Assembly (NCBI GenBank): GCA_014904845.1
Contig: MU119338.1
Location: 1 to 64,000 of the forward strand
Length of the DNA stretch: 64,000 nt
From: Acephala macrosclerotiorum
Lineage: Eukaryota; Ascomycota; Leotiomycetes; Helotiales; Mollisiaceae
Direction of reading: 5' to 3'
The translations under genes were made by a program, and so were the position numbers. This document shows positions 44,965 to 56,089 of the stretch, one piece after another; within the stretch, counting starts at the first letter, position 1, and every line of letters starts with the position of its first letter. The notes under the pieces were generated by a model, which made no database searches, was not told the origin of the DNA, and worked only from the letters and a program-made list of their open reading frames with translations.

Positions 44965-46666
44965 ATGAAATCATCGGCAGCCAGGGACCAGATCGAAACA
45001 TACTCCACGATGGAAGAAGCAGATAATAAGAGCCATGTTTCGAATCCGGATTCCAAACACACCGCGGGGACTCGTGTGGGTTTAGAATCAGACCTGAGCG
45101 TCGAGAAATCGCCTATCTTGAAACAGATGTCTGTAATCCATAAAGTGACATTTATCGTTACCATATGTATGGCACGGATCTTTGCATTATCGGGTATCGG
45201 TCAAGGATTTGGTGAGTCTGCTGAACAGAATACGTGAGGAGTACTAATCATCCATGATCAGCACCTTTGTACATTGTTGGTGATAGCTTCGGAGTAACGA
45301 ATGATGGCGAGCTGAGTTGGCTGTGGGCACATTCATTCTGCCATCTGGTATGTCGCTCGTAAGAAATCCATTTTGGCACATCTGATGGCAGTGAACAGGT
45401 CAATTGGGAGACATGTATGGCCACAAGAAAATCTTCCTGATCGGAGCGATTTGGTTTGGAGGCTGGTCGCTAATTGCTGGATTTTCTGTGTACTCAGGTT
45501 CTATCACCTTCTCCATATTTCGAGGTTTTCAAGGTATTGCTCCTGCACTTATGATCCCAAACGCACTCGCAATTGGAGGACGAAGCTTCTAAGGCAAGAC
45601 AAAGAACTATGTCTTTGCATTCTTCGGAGCTTGTGCACCAAGTTTGTGCCTGCCAATTGACCTTGCCAACGTGTGCTGATACATCGTAGCCGGTGCTGTC
45701 CTAGGTGGAATCTTTGCAGCGATATTTTCACAGCTAGTCTGGTGGCCTTGGTCATACTGGGTGCGGGGAATGATCCTGTTTGCGTATACGGCGATGAGCT
45801 TCCTCATCCTTCCTCGCGACAAGCTTGAGTCGAAAAAAGACGGCACAAAACCAATATTCGATCTCGCAGGTACAATAACGGGTGTCTCAGGTCTAGTGCT
45901 GTTCAACTTCGCCTAGAATCAAGCTGGAGTGGTAGGATGCACCGTCCCATATACACTCATTGTGGGTGTGCTCTTCTTCGGAGCTTTCGTATATGTGGAA
46001 ATACATGTCGCAAAGCATCCGCTTGCCCCCATCAACATGCTCTCGAAGGAAGTAGTCTTTGCACTTTCGATAACCGCTTGTGGCTGGGCTTCGTTCGGAA
46101 TATAGCTGTACTATCCGTGGCAGCTCGTCGAGAATCTGCGTCACCACAGCGTGTTATCTGCAGCTGTTCGGCGGATTCCCGTTGCTCCCAGTGGTCTCGT
46201 CGCGTCTCTCGCCCTCGGCTTCTTCCTCTCGAAAGTTAAGGTCGCGTATATCATGGTAGCGGCCATAGCCTGCTTCCTAACAGGGCAAATCCTCATAGCC
46301 ACGGCGCCCGTCGGGCAGACGTACTGGGCGCAAACGTACTGGGCGCAAACATTCGCGTCTTTGGTGATTATACCATGGGGTATGGACATGAGCTTTCCAG
46401 CTGGGACCATTATCCTGAGTAACGGAATGCCTAGAGAGCACCAGGGTATTGCGGCCTCACTTATCAACACCGTTGTCAACTATACGATCTCTCTGAGTCT
46501 TGGTATCGCAGGCACAATTATTCGGCAGACGAATAATGGAAAAGAGAATATGCTTGGAAGCTATCGTAATGCTTGGTACTTCGCAATTGGGCTCGATGGT
46601 CTCGGGATGGCGATCGCGTTGTGGTTCTTCTGGATTTCTGTGGTCAAAGCTAAGACTGTTAGTTGA
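44965..46666 (+). pseudogene. MFS drug:H+ antiporter-type (14-helix) transporter pseudogene
   Basis: Gene structure is still visible: exon 1 to 45211, introns 45212..45261 and 45348..45398 with good GT-AG signals, then a long exon to 46666. Landmarks are GIGQGFAPLYIVGDSFGV, QLGDMYGHKKIFLIGAIWFG, FRGFQGIAPALMIPNALAIG, VWWPWSYWVRGMILF and NGMPREHQGIAASLINTVVN. Lesions: a deletion with frameshift near 45320 removes about eight residues between ELSW and VGTFILPSG; in-frame stops occur after GGRSF (TAA), after LANVC (TGA), after LFNFA (TAG) and after ASFGI (TAG); and a 15-bp tandem duplication (about 46318-46348) repeats TYWAQ. The stops are all explicable as C:G to T:A transitions (TGG or CAA codons). 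The substrate is unknown; the gene is dead. Confidence 0.82.
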
Positions 46667-47399
46667 AGAAGAAATATAGTAGAATAGAATTCAAACGATT
46701 TCATGATCAATTGATCACAGATACGGCAAAATTGTTGAACCTGACCGACCTTGTGGGAATGTTGTGAAGTTGCTGTAGGGCGAGGCATGAAAAATTGACT
46801 TGGAGTCTCGCGTCGCGGGGTCTTGTTCCCCGACCGCATGCTTCAACAACCTTCGGCCTTTAAACCACTTCGCCACTTCCGCGGAGGTAGTCCCTCTTTC
46901 TGCATTGATATGCGCTTCTCCCCTTTCCGGTCTCTATCCATTTGTTGAAGCCATCACCGCTCGTGGCCATTCAACCGGCCCTGAGATGTCGTTACAAATC
47001 TTTGGGCCTGCAGGCTTCAGGCTGCAGACCACCAGAATATCCTTGTCTCTCCTCTTAGCAGTAGAAGTCGCATCACGATTCTGCCCTTCTGAACCTTTCG
47101 AGTTCACTCAAATCCAATTTTCTTATACCTAGACATGCGTGACGGCCCGTCCCTGGCGGGGGAACATTATCAAAAAGCTTCCGATTTGTAGGGAGGCTTG
47201 GAACCAGCAGATGGGGATGCCTTTCAAGCAATGAATGCGGCGGCAGAGATGTAACATCACTGTTTGTGCCTGCATGTTGCAATATTGATTTCCTTAGGAG
47301 ATTCCTCGCATAAGTGCTGATTATGGCTTCTGAAGATGTGGACTTGATAAATATGGTCGTGGACGGGCTGCAATAATAACTTTCTAACTACCTGCAATT
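46667..47399. other. Intergenic, no gene seen
   Basis: Lies between the MFS and GMC pseudogenes. Confidence 0.35.
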
Positions 47400-49539
47400 T
47401 ACACGCAAGGCAATACGACACGAAACCTGCTGCTCTCTTCCAGCGTAATAGCAGCTTCCCCAGGAAGATACGCACGAGTGGTTCAACCACGAACAGTTTC
47501 TAATACAACCTATGACTTTGTCATAATCGGTGGGGGAATTGGAGGCCTCACTGTGGCCGATCGCCTCACTGAGGATCCAAGTGGTAAGTCTCCATGTGAA
47601 TTCAGTGTCATGGCTGCTGACCAGACCTCCAGTATCTGTCTTAGTGGTCGAGTATGGCCCATTCGACCAAGGAGAGGACTCTGTTCTCATTCCGGGTGCC
47701 TACAATCCATTTCCCTACTTGAAGCAAGACCTTTTTAGTGTCCCGCAACCAGGGTTGAACAATGTGTCCGAATTCATTCCAGTCGGGTCTGTTGTAGGAG
47801 GAGGTTCTACAGTGAATGCTATGTTCTTTTTGCGTACTACTTCTGAGGACTTTGATTCTGTCTAAGCCTTGGGAAACCCGCAGTGGGGTTGGAGTGGACT
47901 CTTTCCGTACTTCAAAAAGGTTTGTCCACGTCTACCTAGCTCCAACATACCAAGCCTCTTGCAGAGGAGTGAGAACTTTACTCAGCCAGATCCGACCTTC
48001 GCCAGAGATCATAATATCACATGGGACAGCTCCCTCCATGGCACTAAAGGTCCAGCTCACGCCAGCTATTCTCCCTTCGACTACCCAAGCAGCAGTACGT
48101 ACGAACACAAGTCCGTTCGAATCTGCAATCTAAAGTTGAACAGAGAACTTCTGGGATGCGACACTCGCAGCTGGCATCCCAGAGTTGGAAGACCCTGACA
48201 ATGGAGAGAGCATTGGCATCTTCTGGCTGCTCAGAGCATTGAATCCCGACTCCGAAACGAGGTCATACGCTCGTATTGCACACTACGATTGAGTCATTAG
48301 ATCCCGTCCCAATTATCATCTCCTTCCCAACGCAGCTGCTAGCAAGATCTTGTTCGATGGGACGAAAGCAGTCGGCGTGCAATACATCACTAGAAGTACG
48401 GGAGTTATCGCGAACGTCACGGCCGCCAAAGAAGTGATACTTGCCGCTAGTACCGTGCACTCTCCTCAGATCTTGCAGCTCTCGGGGGTTGGTCCCAAGG
48501 CAGTGCTGCAAAGATTTGGGATCAGGGAAGTCCTCGATCTTCCCGGAGTCGGTTCCAACTTCAGGATCACCTGGACCTGGCTGTGAGCTACAACTGTAAG
48601 TATTAGCGTCCATGATCTCAAGGTTTTCTGTGCCATTCTTACCTATGACTCTCAGCTAACGTACTTGATCAGTCTCGTCAAACCTTTGGCCGAACGCGGA
48701 CACACTGGTTAACAACGTTACATACAACGCAGAGCAGCGTGCAATATATGATGCGACGAGACGAGGGCCATTTACTCTGATCCTAACGACAGTAAACAAC
48801 ATTATCAACTTGCCTCTCAGAAATGCTACGTCCAACTGGCAGTCCATCATTGCTCTCGCTCAATTGCAAGATCCAGCATCTCTTCTCGCACCTGGTACTG
48901 ATCCGACAGTCGTCGCTGACTACAAATTTCAACGGAACTCCTTAAGCGGTTCGCGGGCTTCAAGACACCTGTCGGGGAGATCAACTGGAACACTGGATCT
49001 ACGACCACAATTTACATCATCAAACCACTCCCTCGTGGATCCGTCACAATAGGCTCCACCGATCCTCTCGCGAACCCACTTGTTGATTTTGGCGCTCTGA
49101 AAGATCCGACGGATCTCGAACTCGTGCTTGCGACTTTCTGCAAGAACTGTGAGATCATGCAGCAACCATCAATGCAAGTCCTAGGACCGACTGAGACCGA
49201 CCCAGGAGCGAATTTGACCACTGATGAGGAATTCAAGGCAGCTTTCCGAGCGACGTTGATCCCGACGAACGGTCATGCTTGTTGCACGCTTCCGATGATG
49301 CCGTTGAAGCTGGGAGGGGTAGTGAATAATGAGTTGCAGGTGTATGGGCTCCAGGGACTGAGTGTTGTGGACAACAGCATTTGACCGATTGTACCCACTG
49401 GCGCTCCGTCTGCGACTGTTTATGCTGCTGCTGAGAAGGTTAGTTTCCTGCTTATGAATCAAAGGGGGACATTGAGCTGACGGGTGAATAGGCTGCAGAT
49501 ATCATCAAGAAACGGTACGGACTGACTTCTTCTATCTAG
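47400..49539 (+). pseudogene. GMC oxidoreductase (FAD-dependent, secreted) pseudogene
   Basis: A hydrophobic signal-like start (LLLSSSVIAASPGRYARVVQ, no usable ATG) leads to the FAD-binding motif TYDFVIIGGGIGGLTVADRL. An intron with good borders (about 47585-47632) joins it to SVLVVEYGPFDQGEDS. Then come GSVVGGGSTVNAMFF, an in-frame TAA before ALGNPQWGWSGLFPYFKK, ENFTQPDPTFARDHNITWDS, and AAKEVILAASTVHSPQILQL with the SGVG signature. The C-terminal domain reads IYIIKPLPRGSVTIGSTDP and ends with SATVYAAAEK, a 53-bp intron (49439..49491) and AADIIKKRYGL. Besides the TAA there are frameshifts near 48100 and 48600-48900, a TGA in the middle (about 48290) and another after VVDNSI. It is related to aryl-alcohol oxidase/glucose oxidase-like enzymes and is nonfunctional. 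Confidence 0.8.
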
Positions 49540-50145
49540 TATTTTCGTCAAGATGAATCGTTTGAACCCAATGTCGATTGTGAACGCATCTCGTGTGTAA
49601 ATTCACGGGAAAATTTGAGATATCTTCATCCCCAGGGAGTCTGTTTACATGTATTCTCTCGCGTTGTGTTTCTCATTGGATCAAAATCGAAATCCGCGTT
49701 CTGATTGGGTACTCGAGTGCGATAAGTCCGAATCTTTTGGATTTCCGGCATTAGGATCTAACAATCGCCGAGTTGGGTCTTTTGGAAATCACTGCTACAA
49801 ATGCTTAGTTATGTTTCCGACGGCTGCAGCAAGGCCGCCGTGTCAGCAGTGCTTACAGAATACAACACGACACCTGCATCGCGGAATACGCCAGCCTCAC
49901 TATCCTTGCAGATTTTCAAATACGTGCAGAAGCCTTCCAATGGCTGGATAATCTATGAGGCTCTCCGCACTTAGACGGAGTTACGCTTAAATCCTTCTAT
50001 CATTATTGAAGCTTCTAATCTCGTGTTTGTTCCGTTACCTTCTCCGCCTATGTCATTCACCGCTACATATATAAACCCGTGACAGTTGAGTTGCCTCCAT
50101 CGCTTGTCTAGGTCAGAAGCCGGTGCAATCAACGTTATCCTCAGC
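49540..50145. other. Intergenic, no gene seen
   Basis: Lies between the GMC pseudogene and the secreted propeller gene. Confidence 0.35.
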
Positions 50146-51253
50146 ATGCCCGTATGCACTGTTCTCTTCTGGCTAGTCGCCACTTTCTCCCACGCAACCA
50201 CGTCCACGCCTTTCACGCCCGACCACAAAACATATACCCCACCAACCCGTCTCCTTCACCAGTTCCCCCTCGGAACCTGGGTCGAGAATCTCGCAGTCCG
50301 CTCAAATGGCCAACTCCTAGTCACCCTCTTCTCCACACCAGACCTCTACATCATCGATCCTTTCAAATCCACCCCACCAATCCTCGTCCATAACTTTCCC
50401 TCCTCTCTTAGTCTCACAGGGATCGCAGAACTGCCATCAGATCCAGACACCTTCATCCTCACCTCATTAAATTACTCTCTCGCCACAGGAAAAGCCTCAC
50501 CAAACTCTTCCATCGCTTGGACAGTCGACCCTTCATCACGCCTCTCTCTCCTCAAACCCAAACTACACCGCCTTATCTCTCCTTCCAACGATCTCGAAAA
50601 TCACCAATCTCCCAACCCTTATCTTCCCTAATGGAATGTCCGCCCTAGACCAGAAGGAAGTCCTAATAGGCGATATCACAAGAGGAAAAATCTACAGTCT
50701 CAATACTAACACCGGGTCCTACTTCTCCGCAATATCCAACAACCTCACAGAAGCTGTATCTCAGCCAATTTTTGGATCAGTGGGCGTGAATGGTATTCAC
50801 GTCCGTGACAACGTCCTCTACTACGCCAACACTGGTCTTGAAACTTTCGGCAAAGTTCCCATCCATGGCAACGGCACTGTAGCTGGGGAGTCAACAATCA
50901 TTTCCCACACTTTAGATGGAGATTACTATGATGATTTTGCTTTGGATCGGGAAGGCGAGTTTGCATACTTGGTGACGGGGTCGGGGAATTCGGTTGAGAG
51001 GGTGAAGTTGGATGGGTCTGGGAGGCAGAAAGTTATTGTGGGAAGTTCAAATAGTACGTTGTTGGCGGAGCCGACTGCTGTGGCATTTGGGAGGACGGAA
51101 TCGGATAGGGATGTGCTGTATGTTGTTACGGCGGGAGGTTTGGCGACGCCGGTGATTGAGGGCGGAGAGAAGGTGGTGGTTGGTGGGCAGGTTGTTGCTG
51201 TTGATTTGAAGGAGTTCACGAATCAAGCCTCTTGTTGGTTACCGGGATGCTGA
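50146..51253 (+). pseudogene. Secreted six-bladed beta-propeller (SMP-30/gluconolactonase-like) protein with one frameshift
   Basis: A signal peptide (MPVCTVLFWLVATFSHATTS) is followed by WVENLAVRSNGQLLVTLFST, PDLYIIDP, and the open frame to about 50560. Then the frame must change by one base to continue ISKITNLPTLIFPNGMSALD, VLIGDITRGKIYSLNT, VNGIHVRDNVLYYANTGLET, DDFALDREGEFAYLVTGSGN and so on to the stop at 51253. The repeated D-G/N-x-L/Y blade pattern fits fungal SMP-30-like propeller proteins (about 330-370 aa). The shift lies between 50530 and 50590, probably a single-base indel. It may be a sequence error, since everything else is intact. Confidence 0.68.
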
Positions 51254-51656
51254 TAGATCCCTTCTCCCCAGTCTGAGAAGAGGGATAGAAAAGAGAATTG
51301 AAAGACAAAAGCACGCGAGTTAATTAAGCGAGTTGCGTAGATTCTAGTCTTTGAAGCATACTTTTCATGCATCCCTACCTCCTTTCAAAGCGGACCAATG
51401 CACCAAAAAGAGAGCATAAGCATAAGCATCCGAAGAAGATGGAATTTTACCCCATATCTATGGGATTGATGATATCTTGAAGGAAAGCCACTTTTATTGC
51501 AGCAAGTGTGCAATGGACGAAGTTGCTGGAGGCTTGGCTACGGGTGTGCTGGTCGATGTACAGCCAACTAGTGACCATTCCGAGCGTCGCCCGAGCAACT
51601 GCAAAGGCATAATTGATTGTTCAAGAGGGGACTTTCCTACTTCCTCAATGTGAAAA
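51254..51656. other. Intergenic, no gene seen
   Basis: 3' flank of the propeller gene. Confidence 0.35.
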
Positions 51657-52140
51657 CTGAGTAGAGTAGAGTAGAGTAGACCCTCCTACTCAAACTCTAC
51701 TCAAGTAAAATCATCCTACTTAAAATCTACTCTACTCTAATCACCTTATTCGAGTAGTTACTTGAGTAACTTGAGTAAAATGAGTAAACACGTGATTTTA
51801 CTTATTTTAGCTATATTTCTAAAGAAAATTACTTTATAAATTGAGAATTATAATTTAAAAAATAAATAAATTAAAGAACTTAATTTTTACAAGCGAAAAG
51901 CTTATAAAAAAGAGAATATAAATGCTAAATCCCCACGTGACTAGACTCTAAGCTTATACTTCCTCCAAAAATAGCTTTTACTATACCTATTTAAGCTTAA
52001 CTTTTTATTACGTGCTTACTTTAAAGTATTTGAATATCTTACTTGATTCATACTTTAAAATAGGCCTTATATAAACTACTCATACTCTACTCTACTCAAC
52101 TCAGCTTACTCGAGTAGCTACTCGAGTAGGTCGAGTAATT
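51657..52140. repeat. Inverted-repeat element built of GAGTA units with an AT-rich core
   Basis: The left edge is CTGAGTAGAGTAGAGTAGAG with further ctactc/gagta units up to 51790; the right edge (52081-52138) carries the inverted version (ACTCTACTCTACTCAACTCA, then ctcgagtag units). The 280-bp core is AT-rich. It resembles a foldback or MITE-like relic. No clear target duplication is seen. Confidence 0.5.
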
Positions 52141-52719
52141 TTGGCCACACTATACTTCCTTGAATCCATATCTACTTTCCCTATATGTCTCGGGATCCTA
52201 CATTGTATCCTTGCAAGGCAAACCCCCATCTTTTTGTATCAAAATTCCTTATCTACACGTGATAAGCGTCATGGACTGCATTCTATTTCTTTTCAACCCG
52301 GAGATATACTTAGAAACATTCATCATTCCAACGGCAAGGAGAAATTCTAGGGTCGAAAAGATACGGTCTTAGAAAATTCACGTGAGTTCAGTTCTACGCG
52401 AGTTAAGTGCTTCAGGGTTTAACTCCCGCTTCCAGTCCACATATCCTCTCCCAACTTCCAGCTCCCACGCTCATAGATTCCAGCTTTCAACGAAGAATAC
52501 CGCTTCGTCCCCATGGTCAGGCTTCGGCTTTCGACTTTCAGCTTCAGGCGATTAGCATAGCTTCTATTTTCTAGCTGCCAACTTTTACAGCTCCGATTTC
52601 AGTTCCCAGCTCATCGCCGCCACTGCTAAAAGCATCTCGATGCCCGCTGATTTTAGTCATCTCGCATCCTCTCTTTTCTCACGCCATATAATAAAGCGCT
52701 TTCTATCCTACCAACTCTC
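52141..52719. other. Intergenic / promoter of the MFS gene
   Basis: Rich in agctt/cagctcc-like repeats (52430-52620), pyrimidine-rich upstream of the start codon. No gene is supported. Confidence 0.35.
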
Positions 52720-54066
52720 ATGCCAGACCTTCGCGATGAGGCTGAGCAGCCTCTACTATCCGACAGCGGCAACATCTCGCAGATTGGCTCCAACGCCAAT
52801 CTTGAAAAGCCTGACAAGTTCCGTGCTTTAGCTCGAATCGTTGGCTGCTGTGTCTCTGCTGCGGCTTCTGGTTGGCATGATGGCTGCATAGGAGCCCTCA
52901 TTCCATACATTCAACTTTACTACGGTGGCATCAACGATGAAAAAGTCTCCCTTGTCTTCATTGGTTCATTCACAGGATACACTCTCGCATCCTTACTGAA
53001 CGTCACCCTTAGCACTCGACTTGGACTTGGACGCCTCCTTGTTCTAGGTGCTGCTGTTCAAGGACTAGCATCCGCTATCATTGCGTTCAGACCACCTTTC
53101 ATCGCCATCGCCGTGTGCTATGCAGTGGCTGGGTTCGGCCTTGCCGTCCAGGATGCCCAGTTCAATACGTACATTGCACGTCTCCCTGGCGCTGCGACGA
53201 AATTGGGAATCGTGCATGCGATCTATGGCGTCGGGGCTTTGTCGTCTCCGGTGGTAGCGACACTGCTCATGAGGGCCAAAATCGCACCTCCGCTCTTCTA
53301 CGTCGCCAATCTCGCATGGTGTGTTGCAAGTATGACTGCGCTATTAGCTGGCTTCGGATTCAGCGGAAACGGTTCGTTGAACGGCCGGCTTCGATCTATG
53401 GAAGAGAACGATGACGGGATTGCATCTCTGAGGACCGTCGTTTCATCTCGTGTGGTGTGGGCGGCATTACTTTTCATTAGCTTGTACACCGGGGTGGAAA
53501 CCGGCGAAGCAGGCTGGGTCGTCTCCTTCCTGATGAGGGAGCGAGATGGAGGAGCGATGTCCGGCTATGCATCTGCTGCTTTCTATGGTGGTCTTACATT
53601 TAGCCGCATCATGCTTCTCCCTCTCACAACTTACCTTGGTGAGAAGAAAGCGGTGGCTCTATACTGTGTAATTGCCCTTATCATGCAAGTCTTTGTCTGG
53701 ACCTCGTCATTATTTTTTGTCGATTTCATCGCCACTGCGACCTGTGGATTCGTTTTGGGACCTGTTTATCCTGTCACTGTATCCCTCGTAACGAAAGCGA
53801 CGCCGCATGGATATCACCCTGGAGCGCTGAGTCTCATGGCTTGTCTTGGACAGTCTGGAAGTGCCCTGTTTCCGTTTTTGGTGGGATCACTTGCCGATGT
53901 TTATGGCATCAAAGTTCTGCAGCCTGTACTTATAACAATGTTTGTTGTCATGATCCTGCTTTGGCAACTGGTACCATCCCCGAAAGTTGGATTGCAAGAA
54001 TCCTCGATCGGGGCCAAACCGGCGTCCATCGGTGAAGATGTGGATTCCACAATTATTGATAGCTGA
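52720..54066 (+). CDS. MFS transporter, Bsc6-like
   Basis: 448 aa, one exon, no lesion. A short acidic N-terminus with EQPLL is followed by 11-12 membrane segments. The first has AASGWHDGCIGALIPYIQLY, later VSLVFIGSFTGYTLASLLNV, AGFGLAVQDAQFNTYIARLP, HAIYGVGALSSPVVATLLM, TGVETGEAGWVVSFLM and GPVYPVTVSLVTKATP. These are landmarks of the fungal Bsc6 (bypass of stop codon protein 6)-like MFS group, otherwise poorly characterised; the direction and substrate are unknown. It lies alone between divergently AT-rich spacers, so there is no operon-like context. Start: the first ATG, MPDLRDEAEQPLL. Confidence 0.88.
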   Translation: MPDLRDEAEQPLLSDSGNISQIGSNANLEKPDKFRALARIVGCCVSAAASGWHDGCIGALIPYIQLYYGGINDEKVSLVFIGSFTGYTLASLLNVTLSTRLGLGRLLVLGAAVQGLASAIIAFRPPFIAIAVCYAVAGFGLAVQDAQFNTYIARLPGAATKLGIVHAIYGVGALSSPVVATLLMRAKIAPPLFYVANLAWCVASMTALLAGFGFSGNGSLNGRLRSMEENDDGIASLRTVVSSRVVWAALLFISLYTGVETGEAGWVVSFLMRERDGGAMSGYASAAFYGGLTFSRIMLLPLTTYLGEKKAVALYCVIALIMQVFVWTSSLFFVDFIATATCGFVLGPVYPVTVSLVTKATPHGYHPGALSLMACLGQSGSALFPFLVGSLADVYGIKVLQPVLITMFVVMILLWQLVPSPKVGLQESSIGAKPASIGEDVDSTIIDS

Positions 54067-55143
54067 ACATAGACTCGATTATTATTATTGGATCGTTACT
54101 CGGGTGCATGACAGTCATGAACTCTGAGTACTACTATTTGTTCCTTGCTTGCACGCTCTGATTCCTCACTTGTCTTTGAGAAATAGCACAACCTGAGATT
54201 TAGCGGTCAAGTTTTGATCTCAGGGACTGCGCTTGGAGAGCATCCGGTCTTTACAGATGAATTTGAGACGGTATCATTGGGATTGAAGAAAGGCGTGCCA
54301 CGAGCATACCACTTCCTTTGGTTACACCAAAGAGGGGCAAATTCAAGCGAACCGTACGTCACGCCCCTGTCGTGACACGTGATTCAAGGCACTCTTTGCA
54401 CTCAGGACAGAAGTATAGGTACTGGATTAGTTCCCAAGATTAAAGCTAAAACCAAAAGTGCTTTACTTTGAAGCTGGAAAAGACTCAAAGAAGAACTAGA
54501 GAGTGGCTTCAAATAACATTATCACGTGATATGGACGTATCTTCTTGACAGAACTGCTTTCCTTCGCTATCTTGGTTCGCCGAGGACACGAGAAAATGAC
54601 AGTTCGTAGAGCATAGCAATCCGAAAACAGAGAGTGAGATGAAGCCACAATGCTCAAATTCTACATAGCTGGCCTCGGACTTCCCCATGTTGTCATCCGT
54701 TGGGCTATGTTCAAGAACCGATGCTGCCTTTGAAATCTCATAACTTTTAATAGAAATTGCAATGCTTGACTTTCATGCCGAGCTTCCGTAGGGTCTATCC
54801 GTACACTCCTCCTCAAAGCACCAACAGTGGGATGGACCCAGAAGCAAACATCAGAACAGATACAGGCTTCTGCGCAAAATATCAGCTCAGAATCCAAGAA
54901 AGGAAGCTCGCAAAGATATAATAAATTTCTCGCGAGCTGAAACGGAGCAAAGGCGAGCTGCCAAATGTGGATGAAGTCCGGTCCGGTCTCCGGAAAACCT
55001 CCACATTTCACGTGTTGCTCTTATCAGCGCGAATCTCAACCTCGATTTCATCCTCAACAACTTGCGCCAACTTGCGCCAACTCACAGCACTTCGTCGAGA
55101 TAACTTCAAGTCTTCTACTCGACAATTTCTCAACGTTATAGTC
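54067..55143. other. Intergenic region
   Basis: About 1.1 kb with no supported gene. A tandem caacttgcgc duplication at about 55060-55080 precedes the next start. Confidence 0.35.
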
Positions 55144-55941
55144 ATGTCTTTCCCAATGGAAGCGCTACCCAGAATCGCCTGCTTCCATGGCGGCGGATCA
55201 ACTGGTCCAATCTACGAAATGCAGTGCGAGCAACTCATTTCTCAACTCTCATCAACTTTTGAGTTCGTCTTTTTCAATGCGCCCTTTTATCGAGATCCTG
55301 GTCCGGGAGTGTTACCGTTTTTCGTGCCGGAGAAGTGGGGTCCATATCGGACATGGTTTACGAGAGACGCAAATGATGAGGAGCGAGGTGATGGAAGAGG
55401 GAAAGATGGAAAGGGAGAAGGCGGAGTCGAGAGAGTTTTAAGACTTATTTCTGAGGCTGGAGAAGGTGGGGAGTGGGTTGGTTGTATGGGGTTCAGTCAG
55501 GGTACGCGAGTCGTCGGAGGCTTGCTGCTGGATCAGCAACGGAGGAAGGAATTGGGATTACCGAAAGCGGAGGGAGATATTGACTTTAAGTTTGGAGTCT
55601 TGTGTATGGGAGGAGCTGCACCTATGGTCTCCGATATCTCTTACAGTAAGTTCAATAACAGTTTAATAACGGTCACCTGCTGGGCATGATTAGCATTGAC
55701 TGACGGCGATACAGTGACCGAGGACGATGGTGTTATTAATACACCAACTTTCCATCTTCACGGCACCAAGGACTTCCAGTACGACAACGGTAAGAAGCAG
55801 ATGAAAACGTATTATGACTCCAGCAAGGTTACGGTCTTGGACATTGACTACCACCATGCTATGCCATGGCATAGAGCGGACTTGGTCAAGTTTGCCGACA
55901 TGATGAGACAGATCTACAAGGATACGAAGCCGAAAAATTGA
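55144..55941 (+). CDS. FSH1-family serine hydrolase
   Basis: Two exons, join(55144..55645, 55694..55941); 249 aa. The alpha/beta-hydrolase fold begins PRIACFHGGGSTGPIYEMQC. The nucleophile elbow is GCMGFSQGTRVVGGLL (Ser of GFSQG), the acid is in HLHGTKDFQY and the histidine in DIDYHHAMPW. It has the family length (about 230-280 aa). The intron is 48 bp with GTAAGT. Esterases of this family often accompany polyketide or lovastatin-type gene clusters or act on unknown esters. It is convergent with the FAD monooxygenase, with only about 150 bp between the stops. Intact. Confidence 0.87.
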
Positions 55942-56089
55942 GTGATGGGCATTTTGGCAGCGATTTGGGGCAATGGAGTTGAAGGGCATGGAGAAACGCA
56001 GCATAGCGCTCCCATCGGTTCGCATTCTAGCGATGCTTTTGGCACGTAGACATTGGTTTTTAAGCAAATTTTGGCAACAAGTTGTTCCC

